Assembly: GCA_964504335.1 (NCBI GenBank)
Contig: CAZDET010000023.1
Span: forward strand, 4,267-68,266
DNA from: CAZDET01 sp964504335
GTDB lineage: Bacteria > Bacteroidota > Bacteroidia > Chitinophagales > Saprospiraceae
Direction of reading: 5' to 3'
DNA length: 64,000 nucleotides
A program made the translations under genes and the position numbers. Each line of letters opens with the position of its first letter. Position 1 is the first letter of the stretch. The notes below the pieces were generated by a model. That model saw nothing but the letters and a program-made list of their open reading frames with translations, was not told the origin of the DNA and did no database searches. Shown here one piece after another: positions 9,073-18,211 of the stretch.

Positions 9073-12000
9073 TTATTCAATCAATACCTTGCGGGTAGCA
9101 AAGAATCCACTTTCCGCCTGAGCGGTGAGGAAGTACATGCCACTCGGCAGTTTGGATACGTCCAATTGGCGACGAACCAGGGAGTCTTCCACGCGATCCC
9201 AGCGCTGTTGCAGCACGATCCGACCGGTGAGGTCGCGGAGGAATAGATTCACATTTGTGTGTTCGTCTAATTCTTCCATACCCAAATTGAACTGAACGGT
9301 CAGTTGATCGCTGGCCGGGTTGGGGAAGAGATCCATACCTTCGGTTTCGAAGGTTGTGAAGTTGGGCGTCGATAAGGCCACCGGTTCCTGCGGACCGGCG
9401 AAGGTGGTCAGCGGTGCGCCGCAAATGCCGGTGATCGTTACGAGGTCGACGTAGATCTGATCGTTATTACCGGAGGCGTCACACTGAATGCGGAAGCCGG
9501 AATTGGTAGCAAAATTGACATCGCTACTATTCAATGTAACAGTCGCGGTGTAGAAGGAACCATTAGAAAAGCTGGTTCCACTGGCGTACGCGGCTACTGT
9601 CGACCAGCCGGAGCCATTGTAGTAACGCACCCAGAAATCTTCTCCATTCTCCATGCTATTGGGGAAGAAGGTGAAACTAATCTCCACGGCGTCGTAGGAG
9701 GTCAGATCGATATTCTGGTACGTCATAGCCGATCGAGTACCGGTATTGTCGCGGATACGGATCGAATAGTTACCCTGGTAAGAGTAGGTACCGGAGTAGC
9801 GGAAGCAGTCGCCACCGCCATCGATCCAGCCTTGCCAACCGGATTCAAAGTCACTATCTACGAGCACACTATTGCCGCTACAGCCGCTACCACCGCCGCT
9901 GCTGTTGGTGGTGAAGGTGACGGAGGCCTGCGCGGATTCGTTGCCGGCGGCATCCTGCGCGGAGACGTAGAAGGTATACTGTGTATTAGCGATCAGGCCG
10001 GTGATATTAGCCGAAGTACCGCCCACGGAGCCGAGTAAAGAAGCTCCCTGGTAGACATTGTACTGCACCACCCCAACATTGTCGGTAGAGGCATTCCAGG
10101 TCAGTGTAGCCGTTGTTTCGGTGATGTTGGTCGCCTGCAGGTTGGTTGGCGTTGTCGGCGCTTGGGTGTCACCACCGCCGCCACCGCCGCTAGTGGACAT
10201 GGAGATGTCATCTACGGCGATATCGCCGCTCCAAGTGTTAGCTGTAGTGCCGACGAAGCGTAGCTGGACGGAGGAGCCGGCATAGGCCGACAGATCGGCG
10301 GATTGGGTCAGCCAGGCGTTGCCCTGGTTGCCGGAGATCGACCAGACCGTCGACCAACTACCGCCGGAGGTAGCCTGGAGGCTTAGCGTGCCGGGACCGC
10401 TGCCGTACATGTGATAGTCGAAGGAGAAGGTAGCTGCAGTAGCGCCGCTCAAATCAAAGCAGGGCGACTTGACGATGGTTGTCTTCGTCGGGTAGTTCGG
10501 ATCGGAAGCTTCCACGTAGAGGTACCAGCTGCCTGCCGAAGCGGAACTGGGGCCTGTATTGCTGGAGGGAGTGCCGCCGCTGTTACGCGCCCAGTCGAGG
10601 CCGTCACCGTTACTTTGCTGCCAGGCGCCCAGGCCGCTTTCGAAGCCTTCGCTGTAGGGGAAGCTGGAAACGGTAGAACCACAGCTGAAGCCGTAGCCGT
10701 CGCCGATCCCCACGGCGTAGAAGGCTTCGGTAGTGGCAACTTCTTCGGGACTGCCGGCTCCGTAGAGGTCGCGGGCCGACTGAATACCATAGACCATCGC
10801 ATCCTGGAAGGTGGAGTTGGCAGATAGATACACACTTTCGAGGCGGAAGGCGATTTGCGCTGCCTTCGAGATGCCGATAGCCGAAACGGAAAAGCTGTCG
10901 CCATTATCGTTCGTTCCGGAGCCACCCTCGGTTATGAGGTAGAACCAGTAGTTGAGCACACCGGAGTTGCGGTGCACGCCGCAGTAGTCGTTGCTGCTTG
11001 AAGGAGTACCACAATTGGGCTCCGTCCAATAGGCTCCGCCGTAGGTGTCGGGCTGGCCTTCTGAATTCGGATCACTCATGGAGCGTAGGGCCTGGCTGCC
11101 GCTGCGGCGCTCGATATCTTCGCCAATGAGCCAAATGGCCTTTTCGGGAGCGGCGTAGGCTTCCACTGCCGCCGCCCAGATATCGGAGAAGGCCTCGTTG
11201 AGGGCACCCGATTCGCGCTGGTAGGCGAGGTTGGCAGTGTTGGTGCATACGGCGTGGCCAATTTCGTGGGCGGCCACATCGAGCGAAGTCAGGGCATCGA
11301 AGTAGGTACCCGAACCGTCTCCGTAGGTCATCACGCTGCCATTCCAGAAGGCATTATCGTAATTCGAGCTGTAGTGGACGTAGCTTCTGATTTTCGCACC
11401 GGCCCCGTCGAAGCTATTGCGATTGTGCTCGCTCTGCCAGTAGTCGTAGGTCATCATGGCGCCCCAGTGGGCGTCGAGCGCGGCATTGTCCTTTTGGGCA
11501 TTGTCCCATTCGCCGGCGGTCCAGTTGTTGTCGTTATCTACGAAATCAACGGCATTGTTGTAGTTGGTGCCGGTGTTGAGGTCCCAGGTTTCGATGCCGT
11601 TGCCACGCGTGTAATCGCGCAGGCGGAAATCGCCGTTGTAGCTATCGGTCTTAATTGCACGAGAGCCACTGTAGCGAGTAGCGGCGGTGCCATCGGCCGG
11701 AGCTACGTGGTGGATTTTCGCATTTTCCAGGAGTACATTGCCGGTGAGGGCGTCGATGTAAATGTCGGCCCGGCTCAGCGGTTGGGTAGCGTAAATGTCG
11801 AACTTGTAGGCTAAACGGACCGAGTACTGTGAGTTATCGGAAGAACTGTGGTAAACGGGAAGTAAGAGGAGTTCACCCGTCGGTTGCTGGTAGTCCATTA
11901 CGGAAGCAGAAACGGGATCGTCCCATAGGTAGTCGGTAGCTCCTACGTGGTCGAGCGCCCGGCGAAAAGCCGCCTTTGCGGAAAGTTGAGGACGGGTATC

Positions 12001-12369
12001 TACGCCCTTAACCTCGTACAGTTCGCCGCTCATGCTTTCCACGCGGTTGCTGCGCGCGTGTAGCGTGTACGTGGCAAATTCCACTTTTAGATTGCGGAAG
12101 TATTGTTGCATCCGCAGATGCTCCATACCGATTTGATCGATCTGGCGGTGGATGATTTCGAAATCATGCGCACCCTCCCGCAGATTGAACTGCTGTTTTA
12201 CGAGCTGATCGGCCTGATTGAGGGTGAAGAACTGGGATTGGTCCAGATGGATTAGCGAAGTAGAAGGGGATGCGTGGCGCTGTGTCTCCAACTGCTGCGC
12301 ATTCGCCTGATAAAGCGATGCCAAAAGGCAAAAGCATACCAGGCAAACAAGATGTAATTTGTTTGCCAT
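9073..12369 (-). CDS. Secreted M4 (thermolysin-like) metallopeptidase with MAM-like, FN3 and T9SS domains
   Basis: A 1098-residue secreted multidomain protease. It begins with a signal peptide (residues 1-24). An FTP/PepSY-type propeptide follows (about 40-220). The M4 catalytic domain has HEIGH at about residue 366 and the third zinc ligand in NEAFSDIW at about 391. A MAM-like jelly-roll domain covers about 570-725 (YSEGFESGLGAW ... IAVDDISM) and a fibronectin type III domain about 731-821. A second jelly-roll covers about 830-983. The last about 85 residues are a T9SS sorting domain (DLFPNPASDQL ... LPSGMYFLTAQAESG). It should act outside the cell as a protein-degrading enzyme. It is likely monocistronic: the 200 bases upstream are AT-rich and hold no gene. 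Confidence 0.95.
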   Translation of the reverse strand: MANKLHLVCLVCFCLLASLYQANAQQLETQRHASPSTSLIHLDQSQFFTLNQADQLVKQQFNLREGAHDFEIIHRQIDQIGMEHLRMQQYFRNLKVEFATYTLHARSNRVESMSGELYEVKGVDTRPQLSAKAAFRRALDHVGATDYLWDDPVSASVMDYQQPTGELLLLPVYHSSSDNSQYSVRLAYKFDIYATQPLSRADIYIDALTGNVLLENAKIHHVAPADGTAATRYSGSRAIKTDSYNGDFRLRDYTRGNGIETWDLNTGTNYNNAVDFVDNDNNWTAGEWDNAQKDNAALDAHWGAMMTYDYWQSEHNRNSFDGAGAKIRSYVHYSSNYDNAFWNGSVMTYGDGSGTYFDALTSLDVAAHEIGHAVCTNTANLAYQRESGALNEAFSDIWAAAVEAYAAPEKAIWLIGEDIERRSGSQALRSMSDPNSEGQPDTYGGAYWTEPNCGTPSSSNDYCGVHRNSGVLNYWFYLITEGGSGTNDNGDSFSVSAIGISKAAQIAFRLESVYLSANSTFQDAMVYGIQSARDLYGAGSPEEVATTEAFYAVGIGDGYGFSCGSTVSSFPYSEGFESGLGAWQQSNGDGLDWARNSGGTPSSNTGPSSASAGSWYLYVEASDPNYPTKTTIVKSPCFDLSGATAATFSFDYHMYGSGPGTLSLQATSGGSWSTVWSISGNQGNAWLTQSADLSAYAGSSVQLRFVGTTANTWSGDIAVDDISMSTSGGGGGGDTQAPTTPTNLQATNITETTATLTWNASTDNVGVVQYNVYQGASLLGSVGGTSANITGLIANTQYTFYVSAQDAAGNESAQASVTFTTNSSGGGSGCSGNSVLVDSDFESGWQGWIDGGGDCFRYSGTYSYQGNYSIRIRDNTGTRSAMTYQNIDLTSYDAVEISFTFFPNSMENGEDFWVRYYNGSGWSTVAAYASGTSFSNGSFYTATVTLNSSDVNFATNSGFRIQCDASGNNDQIYVDLVTITGICGAPLTTFAGPQEPVALSTPNFTTFETEGMDLFPNPASDQLTVQFNLGMEELDEHTNVNLFLRDLTGRIVLQQRWDRVEDSLVRRQLDVSKLPSGMYFLTAQAESGFFATRKVLIE

Positions 12370-12584
12370 AATTATTGATAAGTAGTGTGATAAATTGTTA
12401 CCGCTTGTTAAGGAGTCACTGCCCTAAACTTAGTTAAAAGTTCGATTTAGAGAAATATTTTTTGGTATGCCCTGAGATAAGCAAATGATTATTATAGAAA
12501 ATACAGAAAAGCCAGTTTAAGTATATGTTTGAAAATCAATTATTTGTGTGAATAATAATATATGATTATTTGGCGTTTTTAGAA

Positions 12585-12811
12585 TTAGTCCAAATTTATA
12601 CTAAGTTGTTTTGCCCGGTTTAGGTATGCGTTAAGAACGGTTTCTGGTTCATTTCCACCCAACGTGCGATTGAGGTTAAAGGCGGCGCTGATCAGCGCCA
12701 GGGGGGTAAATGCCTGCGGAAAGTTACCGAGGGCTTCGCCGCAGGAGCCGGTGTTCACGGCGTACGCGCATTTCCGATAATACCGAAATCTTCAATGGGC
12801 TGGTAAGGCAT
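12585..12811 (-). pseudogene. Remnant of a GH15 (glucoamylase/trehalase-like) gene with the middle deleted
   Basis: Reading the minus strand from ATG 12811 gives MPYQPIEDFGIIGNARTP and then a stop. This is the characteristic N-terminus of GH15 glycosidases (MPYxPIEDYGxIGNxxT). Immediately after it, in a different frame, comes TGSCGEALGNFPQAFTPLAL and then ISAAFNLNRTLGG, the equally characteristic GH15 C-terminus, running to a TAA at 12585. An ordinary GH15 protein is about 600 residues, so about 530 internal codons are missing and the halves are out of frame. The rest of the 12370-12878 gap is AT-rich and shows no gene. It is a deletion fossil, not expected to be functional. Confidence 0.82.
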
Positions 12812-12878
12812 TGGGCGTGTGCGTTGGAGAAATAACCCAATAAAAAGTCCGTACCAGCCGAAGGTTCACCTCGGTGAA

Positions 12879-13556
12879 TCAGGCCGCCAGTGGTTGGTAA
12901 TTGCGCAATTCCTCCAGGTCGCCAACGATCAAATAGCGTCGATTGTAGCGCACGAATCCTCGCTGGCGCAGTTCGCTCATTAGCTTGGCAACGGTTTGGC
13001 GAGAGGTCCCGACTGCGGCGGCGATTTCCCCCTGGGTGAGTGGCCGGTCGACCACGCGCTCAAAGCCTACCGGGCGGCCGTGCTGGTCGATGTAGCGGAG
13101 CAAGAACCCGAGTACGCGCGCCTGAGAATTGGCAAAGAAAGCAGCTTCCAGAGTCGTTTCGTGGTGCTCCAGCCTGTTGTGGAGCGAAGTCATGAATTCC
13201 TTCAGCAGAAAGGGGTGCTTTTGGATCAGTTTCTCGAAATCTTGTGGGTGCACACACCGCAAAATGGCGGTAGAAGATTGAACAACGGCCCCCTCTCCAA
13301 TTGCAGAGGAGCCATCCAAGGTAGCACCGAAGAAATCACCCTCCCCCAGGATGCACTTGATCAGTTCCCGGCCCTCTTTACCCGAATGGGTCAGCTTGAT
13401 CTTTCCTTTGACGACCTGGTAAATCATCTGAGCGGGTTGACTGGGCCGGTAGATAGTAGCTCGGTATCCGAATTGCTGGGTTGGTAGCGCACGGAGCAAT
13501 TGGCGCTTGCTTTCCGATTGAGTAGTAGAGCTGGGATTTAACGTTAGATTTTGCAT
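12879..13556 (-). CDS. Crp/Fnr family transcriptional regulator
   Basis: A 225-residue regulator with an N-terminal cyclic-nucleotide-binding-type beta barrel (about residues 25-120, with GEGDFFGA and SSTAILRC). A dimerisation helix and a C-terminal winged helix-turn-helix follow (LTQGEIAAAVGTSRQTVAKLMSELRQRGFV, about 174-205). There is no N-terminal Cys cluster, so it is not an Fnr-type iron-sulfur sensor. The residues that contact cAMP in Crp are not evidently preserved, so the ligand is unknown. The gene lies between the GH15 remnant and the response regulator gene, all on the minus strand. A 13-base perfect inverted repeat in its upstream gap may be an operator. Confidence 0.92.
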   Translation of the reverse strand: MQNLTLNPSSTTQSESKRQLLRALPTQQFGYRATIYRPSQPAQMIYQVVKGKIKLTHSGKEGRELIKCILGEGDFFGATLDGSSAIGEGAVVQSSTAILRCVHPQDFEKLIQKHPFLLKEFMTSLHNRLEHHETTLEAAFFANSQARVLGFLLRYIDQHGRPVGFERVVDRPLTQGEIAAAVGTSRQTVAKLMSELRQRGFVRYNRRYLIVGDLEELRNYQPLAA

Positions 13557-13695
13557 GGACGAGTGGTTTTTTGGACTAGCAGAGTGCAGAATTGCATCTA
13601 TTCATCAATCTCTAATCAATTGCCATGCCAGAACATATAAATCGTTGCTTTTCAGGATTGTATGCGATGAGGTGGAAATGAAACGCGCTGCGTGG

Positions 13696-13740
13696 CTACG
13701 AAATATCGTAGACGAGTTGGATAACTCCGATATTTCGTAG
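13696..13740. repeat. Perfect 13-base inverted repeat upstream of the Crp/Fnr gene
   Basis: Arms 13696-13708 and 13728-13740 (CTACGAAATATCG and its exact complement) around a 19-base loop. It lies between the end of the response regulator gene and the start of the Crp/Fnr gene, both on the minus strand. It has no T-run, so it is not a classic terminator. It could be an operator or an RNA hairpin. Confidence 0.7.
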
Positions 13741-13774
13741 GCTTGTTGTTCGAAAATGTCGGCCTCTTGTCTGG

Positions 13775-15742
13775 TCAGACAAAGGTGCGGCGGATTCCCA
13801 ATCGCTTCATGCGGCTTTCGAGTGTGGTGGGTTTGATATCGAGTAAATGGGCGGCCCCATCTTCGCCACGGATTTTTCCGTTGGTGTGTTGGAGGGCAAG
13901 CAGAATGAGTTCTCGTTCATTTTCCGCCAATGTTTGCAGGCGGCGTCCTTGCGAAGGGGGGATAGCTTCTTCGGTTTCCGGGGTATTCGGCAGATAATGA
14001 TCGACTTCCAGGCGGTTGGAAGGGGCCAGAAGTGCGGCCCGTTCGATCAGGTGTTCCAGCTCGCGCACGTTACCGGGCCAACTGTAGGCTTGTAGGCGTT
14101 GAATTTGTGAGACGGAAAGGGGTTGAAAATCTTTACCGATCTTTTTGCCGATGCGCTGAGTGAAGTGGTGGGCAAACAAGGGAATGTCTTCCGGGCGGGC
14201 GCGCAAGGAAGGTAATTCGATGGGTAATACGTGGAGGCGGTAGTATAGGTCGGATCGAAAACGACCTTTCTGTACTTCCTGCCTCAGGTTGCGGTTGGTG
14301 GCGGCAATAATGCGCACATCTACGGGGATTGATCGATTGCCTCCCACCCGTTCGATTTCTTTTTCTTGCAGCACGCGGAGCAATTTGCTTTGCAAATTAA
14401 GAGGGATTTCTCCGATTTCGTCAAGCAGCAGGGTGCTGCCGTCGGCAATTTCAAATTTGCCGATGTGTTGTTGGTGGGCCCCGGTAAAGGCTCCCTTTTC
14501 GTGGCCGAATAATTCTGATTCGATCAGGTGTTCGGGAATAGCGGCGCAATTGACCCGAATCAGCGTGTGGTCGGCCCGGGGGGATCGTTGGTGAATGAGG
14601 CGGGCAAAAACTTCCTTGCCGGTACCGGTTTCTCCGGTTAGCAGGACGGTAGTGTCGGTGTGGGCAATGCGTTCGATCTGACCGACTACCTCGCGCATGG
14701 AAGCACTGGTGCCGACAATGGGCGCCTCCCGCCCGTCTTCGAGTGCTTCCTGCAAATAGGCTTTTTCCAGGGCGAGGCGCTGCTGATTTTGGGCCAGTTT
14801 TTCGAAGGCCAGGGCATTGTCGATGGCGAGTTGCAGGGTGAGTCGAATGCGCTCGAGGAGGTTCAGGTGATAGGATCGGTACTCCTCGTGCATGGAATAA
14901 AAGGAAAGAGTGATGCAGCGATCATTCTGAAGGCGTAGCGGTAGAAACAGCTTTGATCGAAACCGGTAGCGGGGCACCAGCTCGCAATCGATTGGGTGTT
15001 TGGCCGATTCGGCCAGGAGTTGTTGTTCGCTGAGGCGCTGTGCTTCGCGCGATTGCTCGATTAGTTCCCTGAATTGGGAGAGATCCAGCCCCAGTTCTTC
15101 GGAGAGTTCATATTCGTGAGAGAGGTCCAGTTCCGGTCCTGTTACTTCGCGAAAGGCAAACCACTGCCCTGCTTCAAAAGGTTCGGGTAGGCGAAAGGTG
15201 AGTAGTTGGAAGGGGAGGTACTCTTTGAGCAATCCCGCCATGCGTCGTAGCTTCAATGCGAGGTCGCCCGCTCGAAGCAATTGCTCGGACCACACTTCGT
15301 TTCGCAGCAGGGATTCGTGGATGCGCAGCAGTAGTTGATTTTCCTGATCCTGCTCGAGTAGGCGCCGGTACGCTGACTTCGACAAGGCCAGATCGATGGC
15401 CATTTCCAGCGCGGCGGGCGTTGGTGGCTTCACCAGGAAGGCGTCCGGGCGGGTGGCTTTTGCCCGGTTGAGGGTATGCGGTTCGACGTGCGAGCTGAGA
15501 AAAATGAAGGGAATGCGTTCGGCCTGTAGGTATTCGGCAATGTCGAGCCCACCCGGATTGCGGCCGAGCATGATATCGAGGATAACCAGGTCCGGTGATT
15601 CCGCCTTCAGCAGCGCCAAACTCTCGGAAACCGTTGCACCGACTCCCACTACTTCGTGCCCGAATCCCAGGACCATCTGGCGCAGGTCTTCGGCCAGGAT
15701 GAACTCGTCCTCCACTAATAAAATGCGGTTGGGCGGCTGCAT
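13775..15742 (-). CDS. Sigma-54-dependent response regulator (REC-GAF-AAA+-Fis)
   Basis: A 655-residue NtrC-class activator. The receiver domain (about 1-125) has the acidic pair in VEDE, the phospho-acceptor Asp in LVILDIMLG and the Lys in LVKPP. A GAF-like sensor region follows (about 170-330). The AAA+ domain has Walker A GETGTGKE at about 374, the sigma-54 contact loop GAFTGA at about 416 and Walker B STLLLDEIGEI. A Fis-type helix-turn-helix ends the protein (about 610-655). Both a receiver and a GAF input before the AAA+ domain is a somewhat uncommon combination. It is divergent from the histidine kinase at 15853, with which it very probably forms a two-component system. It would drive sigma-54 promoters in response to that kinase. 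Confidence 0.94.
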   Translation of the reverse strand: MQPPNRILLVEDEFILAEDLRQMVLGFGHEVVGVGATVSESLALLKAESPDLVILDIMLGRNPGGLDIAEYLQAERIPFIFLSSHVEPHTLNRAKATRPDAFLVKPPTPAALEMAIDLALSKSAYRRLLEQDQENQLLLRIHESLLRNEVWSEQLLRAGDLALKLRRMAGLLKEYLPFQLLTFRLPEPFEAGQWFAFREVTGPELDLSHEYELSEELGLDLSQFRELIEQSREAQRLSEQQLLAESAKHPIDCELVPRYRFRSKLFLPLRLQNDRCITLSFYSMHEEYRSYHLNLLERIRLTLQLAIDNALAFEKLAQNQQRLALEKAYLQEALEDGREAPIVGTSASMREVVGQIERIAHTDTTVLLTGETGTGKEVFARLIHQRSPRADHTLIRVNCAAIPEHLIESELFGHEKGAFTGAHQQHIGKFEIADGSTLLLDEIGEIPLNLQSKLLRVLQEKEIERVGGNRSIPVDVRIIAATNRNLRQEVQKGRFRSDLYYRLHVLPIELPSLRARPEDIPLFAHHFTQRIGKKIGKDFQPLSVSQIQRLQAYSWPGNVRELEHLIERAALLAPSNRLEVDHYLPNTPETEEAIPPSQGRRLQTLAENERELILLALQHTNGKIRGEDGAAHLLDIKPTTLESRMKRLGIRRTFV

Positions 15743-15852
15743 GACGTTTTTTGACGGCTAATCGGTATACGAATAATCTACCCGCACAAATTGAATAATT
15801 TGCTCCTGGATTCCAATTGGTACTATTAACTTGTTGGTAGAACTGTAATGGT

Positions 15853-17595
15853 ATGAACAGCTCAGCGCAAAAAATCTTTCTTGTTTTCCTATTCCTCTGG
15901 TTGCTGAGTGGACCAACCCAGGGCCAAAATTCCTACGGCATCCCGGAGGCAATCGATACCGTACACAGTGGCTTCTCGCCGCAATCCTACGCAGACTCGG
16001 TGGAATTAGCCATGCACTTTTCTGATCTTGGACAGGAAGCACGCCAGGAAGGACGCCTCTCAGAGAGCCTCCACTGCTACCAAAAAGCCCTGCACCTACT
16101 CGACGAAGACCAATCGGAACTCACTGCGGATATTCGATTGGAGGTGGGGCACATTCACGCTCAGTTCAAGAACGACTCCCTGGCACTGGGATACTTCACC
16201 AAGGCTTACAAGGCAAACGAGCAACTCAATCGAATCGATCGATTGTCTGAAACATACGAGGGGGTTGGGGATATCTATTTCCGAAATGCCGAATACGAGC
16301 AAGCGCTTCACTACTACCTCAAGGCGCAGTCCTACGAGCACTTACAGGAGGATAGCCTTCGGGCGGCACGACTCTACACCCAAATAGGGGCTGTCTTCTC
16401 CAAACAACAGCAATACGATCGCGCCAATTCTTATTTAGAAAAGGCCGGCACGCTTATTCCTGCTCGTAGAGAAGCGGACGCGGTAAGAGCGAATCGGTTG
16501 GTGCTGCTCGCAGAGGTATTATTCGTAAGCGGGAATCGGTCGGAGGCAATCGATACCGCGCGCCGCGCCTTGGACATAGCCGAACAATCCGGGGCAAAAC
16601 CGGCGATGCTGGATGCTACGTATTTTTTACAGCAGGCTTTCCGTGCCGTCGGGCGACCCACTGATGCGCTGGCCTATTTGGATCAGGCGTACGTTCTGCG
16701 TTCGGAATTGTATATGGAAGAAAAAGAACTCGAGGTACTTCGCCTGGAAGAACGATTTCAAAGCCAACAGAAGGAACAGCAAATTATGCTACTTCAACGC
16801 GACCGGGAAATCAAGCAAATGGCGATCACCGAGCAACGCAATACCCTGATCTATGCGATGGCCATTTGCCTCGTCCTTTTGCTGCTGCTGCTCACCGTCT
16901 GGAGGGCCTACCACAACAAGCAACGGACCTCTCGCCGATTGGCCGAACAACACCGGCAGATCGAACGGCAGACGGCCCAATTGCAACAGGCACTGCGCGA
17001 AAAAGAAGTGCTGATGTACGAGTTGCACCACCGCACCAAGAATAATCTCAATTATCTGACCAGTCTGATGAGTTGGCAAAGCCGGCAAATGGAGGATTCC
17101 AAGGCCACCCAAATCATCAATGAAAGCCGGAGCCGGCTGCACGCCATTTCCCTGATTCACCAGCATTTGTATCAATCTCAGCGAGAAGACGTGCTTTCCC
17201 TGCGGCCCTATCTCCAGGATTTAATCCACCATCTGCAGGCCATTTTCGATGGCGAAAACCGCGTCCGAATTCAGGCAGAGCTGGCCGATCTGCAAATGGA
17301 TATCCACCGAACCGTACCCTTGGGGCTGATCGTCAATGAGGCCTTCACCAACGCCTACAAACATGCTTTTCTCCAATCGGGGGGCACCATTGAAGTGATC
17401 TTGAAGCAGGAGGAGGAAGCCTACCAATTAACCATTCGCGACGACGGTCAGGGGATGCAGGATGCCACCCCAACCGCGCCGCGCCTCATTACGGGCTTGG
17501 TGCGTCAGATGGGAGGTTCGATAGAAGTGTGTTCTAAACAGGGGCTCGAACTGGACATTCGCATTCCCATTGGTAGCCTGGCTCAGAAGGCCTGA
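15853..17595 (+). CDS. TPR-containing sensor histidine kinase (HisKA_2 type)
   Basis: A 580-residue membrane kinase. It has an N-terminal signal sequence (ends GPTQGQ) and an extracytoplasmic array of TPR repeats (about residues 50-290). A coiled segment and a transmembrane helix (about 333-352) follow. The HisKA_2 dimerisation domain has the phospho-acceptor His in LHHRTKNNLNYL (about 391). A HATPase_c domain ends the protein, with NEAFTNAYKHA as N-box and DDGQGM as G1. This layout is typical of Bacteroidota TPR kinases. It is divergent from the sigma-54 response regulator across a 110-base shared region, which points to a cognate pair. The signal is unknown. It ends 12 bases from the convergent YdeI gene. 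Confidence 0.94.
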   Translation: MNSSAQKIFLVFLFLWLLSGPTQGQNSYGIPEAIDTVHSGFSPQSYADSVELAMHFSDLGQEARQEGRLSESLHCYQKALHLLDEDQSELTADIRLEVGHIHAQFKNDSLALGYFTKAYKANEQLNRIDRLSETYEGVGDIYFRNAEYEQALHYYLKAQSYEHLQEDSLRAARLYTQIGAVFSKQQQYDRANSYLEKAGTLIPARREADAVRANRLVLLAEVLFVSGNRSEAIDTARRALDIAEQSGAKPAMLDATYFLQQAFRAVGRPTDALAYLDQAYVLRSELYMEEKELEVLRLEERFQSQQKEQQIMLLQRDREIKQMAITEQRNTLIYAMAICLVLLLLLLTVWRAYHNKQRTSRRLAEQHRQIERQTAQLQQALREKEVLMYELHHRTKNNLNYLTSLMSWQSRQMEDSKATQIINESRSRLHAISLIHQHLYQSQREDVLSLRPYLQDLIHHLQAIFDGENRVRIQAELADLQMDIHRTVPLGLIVNEAFTNAYKHAFLQSGGTIEVILKQEEEAYQLTIRDDGQGMQDATPTAPRLITGLVRQMGGSIEVCSKQGLELDIRIPIGSLAQKA

Positions 17596-17607
17596 TTGTT
17601 TACCGTC

Positions 17608-18210
17608 TTATTTCCGGTACTGGTTGGCGCGCTTATTTTCCATGGCAAGTGCGGCGGTTTCCCGAATGCGCCTGGCCCGGGTTTCGGGCCGTTTTGCGTT
17701 GAGAATCCATTCCAGAATACCACGTTTCACCGATCGGGGAAAGGCATCAAAGTGCTCTGCGGAGCCGGGAAATGCCTCGAAGGCGGTGGCCAGATCCGGC
17801 GGAATAACGCCTTGTTCTACCTCGTCGAGGGCCGTCCAGGTACCCGTTTCTTTGGCGATCCGGACCATTTCCCTACCGGGTTCGGCCAGTAAGCCGGCGG
17901 ATTCCAGGCGTTGGATTTTTTCTTTGTTGACGCGGCTCCAGTTGCTCTTGGGGTTGCGCTTGGAGAAATACTGGTAGTAACTGATTTCGTCGCGCTTGTT
18001 TGGCTTGCTGTCTACCCAACCGTAAGCCAGGGCCTGATCTACGGCTTCGTCGTAGGTGACGCTGTCGATGCCGCTGTCTTTTTTGAAAATGACCAGCCAA
18101 ACTCCCTTTTCCCGGTCGTGGTGTTCGGCGAGCCAGGAGCGCCAGTGTACCGCACTGGCAGCGGCCGTCACGGGAATGCCGTCCGATCGCTGGGTCTCCA
18201 GATTATCCAT
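17608..18210 (-). CDS. YdeI/OmpD-associated family protein
   Basis: A 200-residue soluble protein of the YdeI group: WLAEHHDREKGVWLVIFKK, then YDEAVDQALAYGWVDSK, then YYQYFSKRNPKSNWSRVNKEKIQRL in the first half, and FPRSVKRGILEWILNAKRPETRARRI near the end. Members have been linked to bacteriocin resistance and outer-membrane traffic, but the molecular activity is not known. It begins one base after the MATE stop codon on the same strand, so it is almost certainly translated from the same mRNA as the transporter. Confidence 0.9.
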   Translation of the reverse strand: MDNLETQRSDGIPVTAAASAVHWRSWLAEHHDREKGVWLVIFKKDSGIDSVTYDEAVDQALAYGWVDSKPNKRDEISYYQYFSKRNPKSNWSRVNKEKIQRLESAGLLAEPGREMVRIAKETGTWTALDEVEQGVIPPDLATAFEAFPGSAEHFDAFPRSVKRGILEWILNAKRPETRARRIRETAALAMENKRANQYRK

Positions 18211-18211
18211 G

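Noticed and set aside
10058..12346. Several long plus-strand frames opposite the M4 protease gene
   Set aside because: They are antisense shadows of a GC-moderate gene with clear M4, MAM-like, FN3 and T9SS domains.
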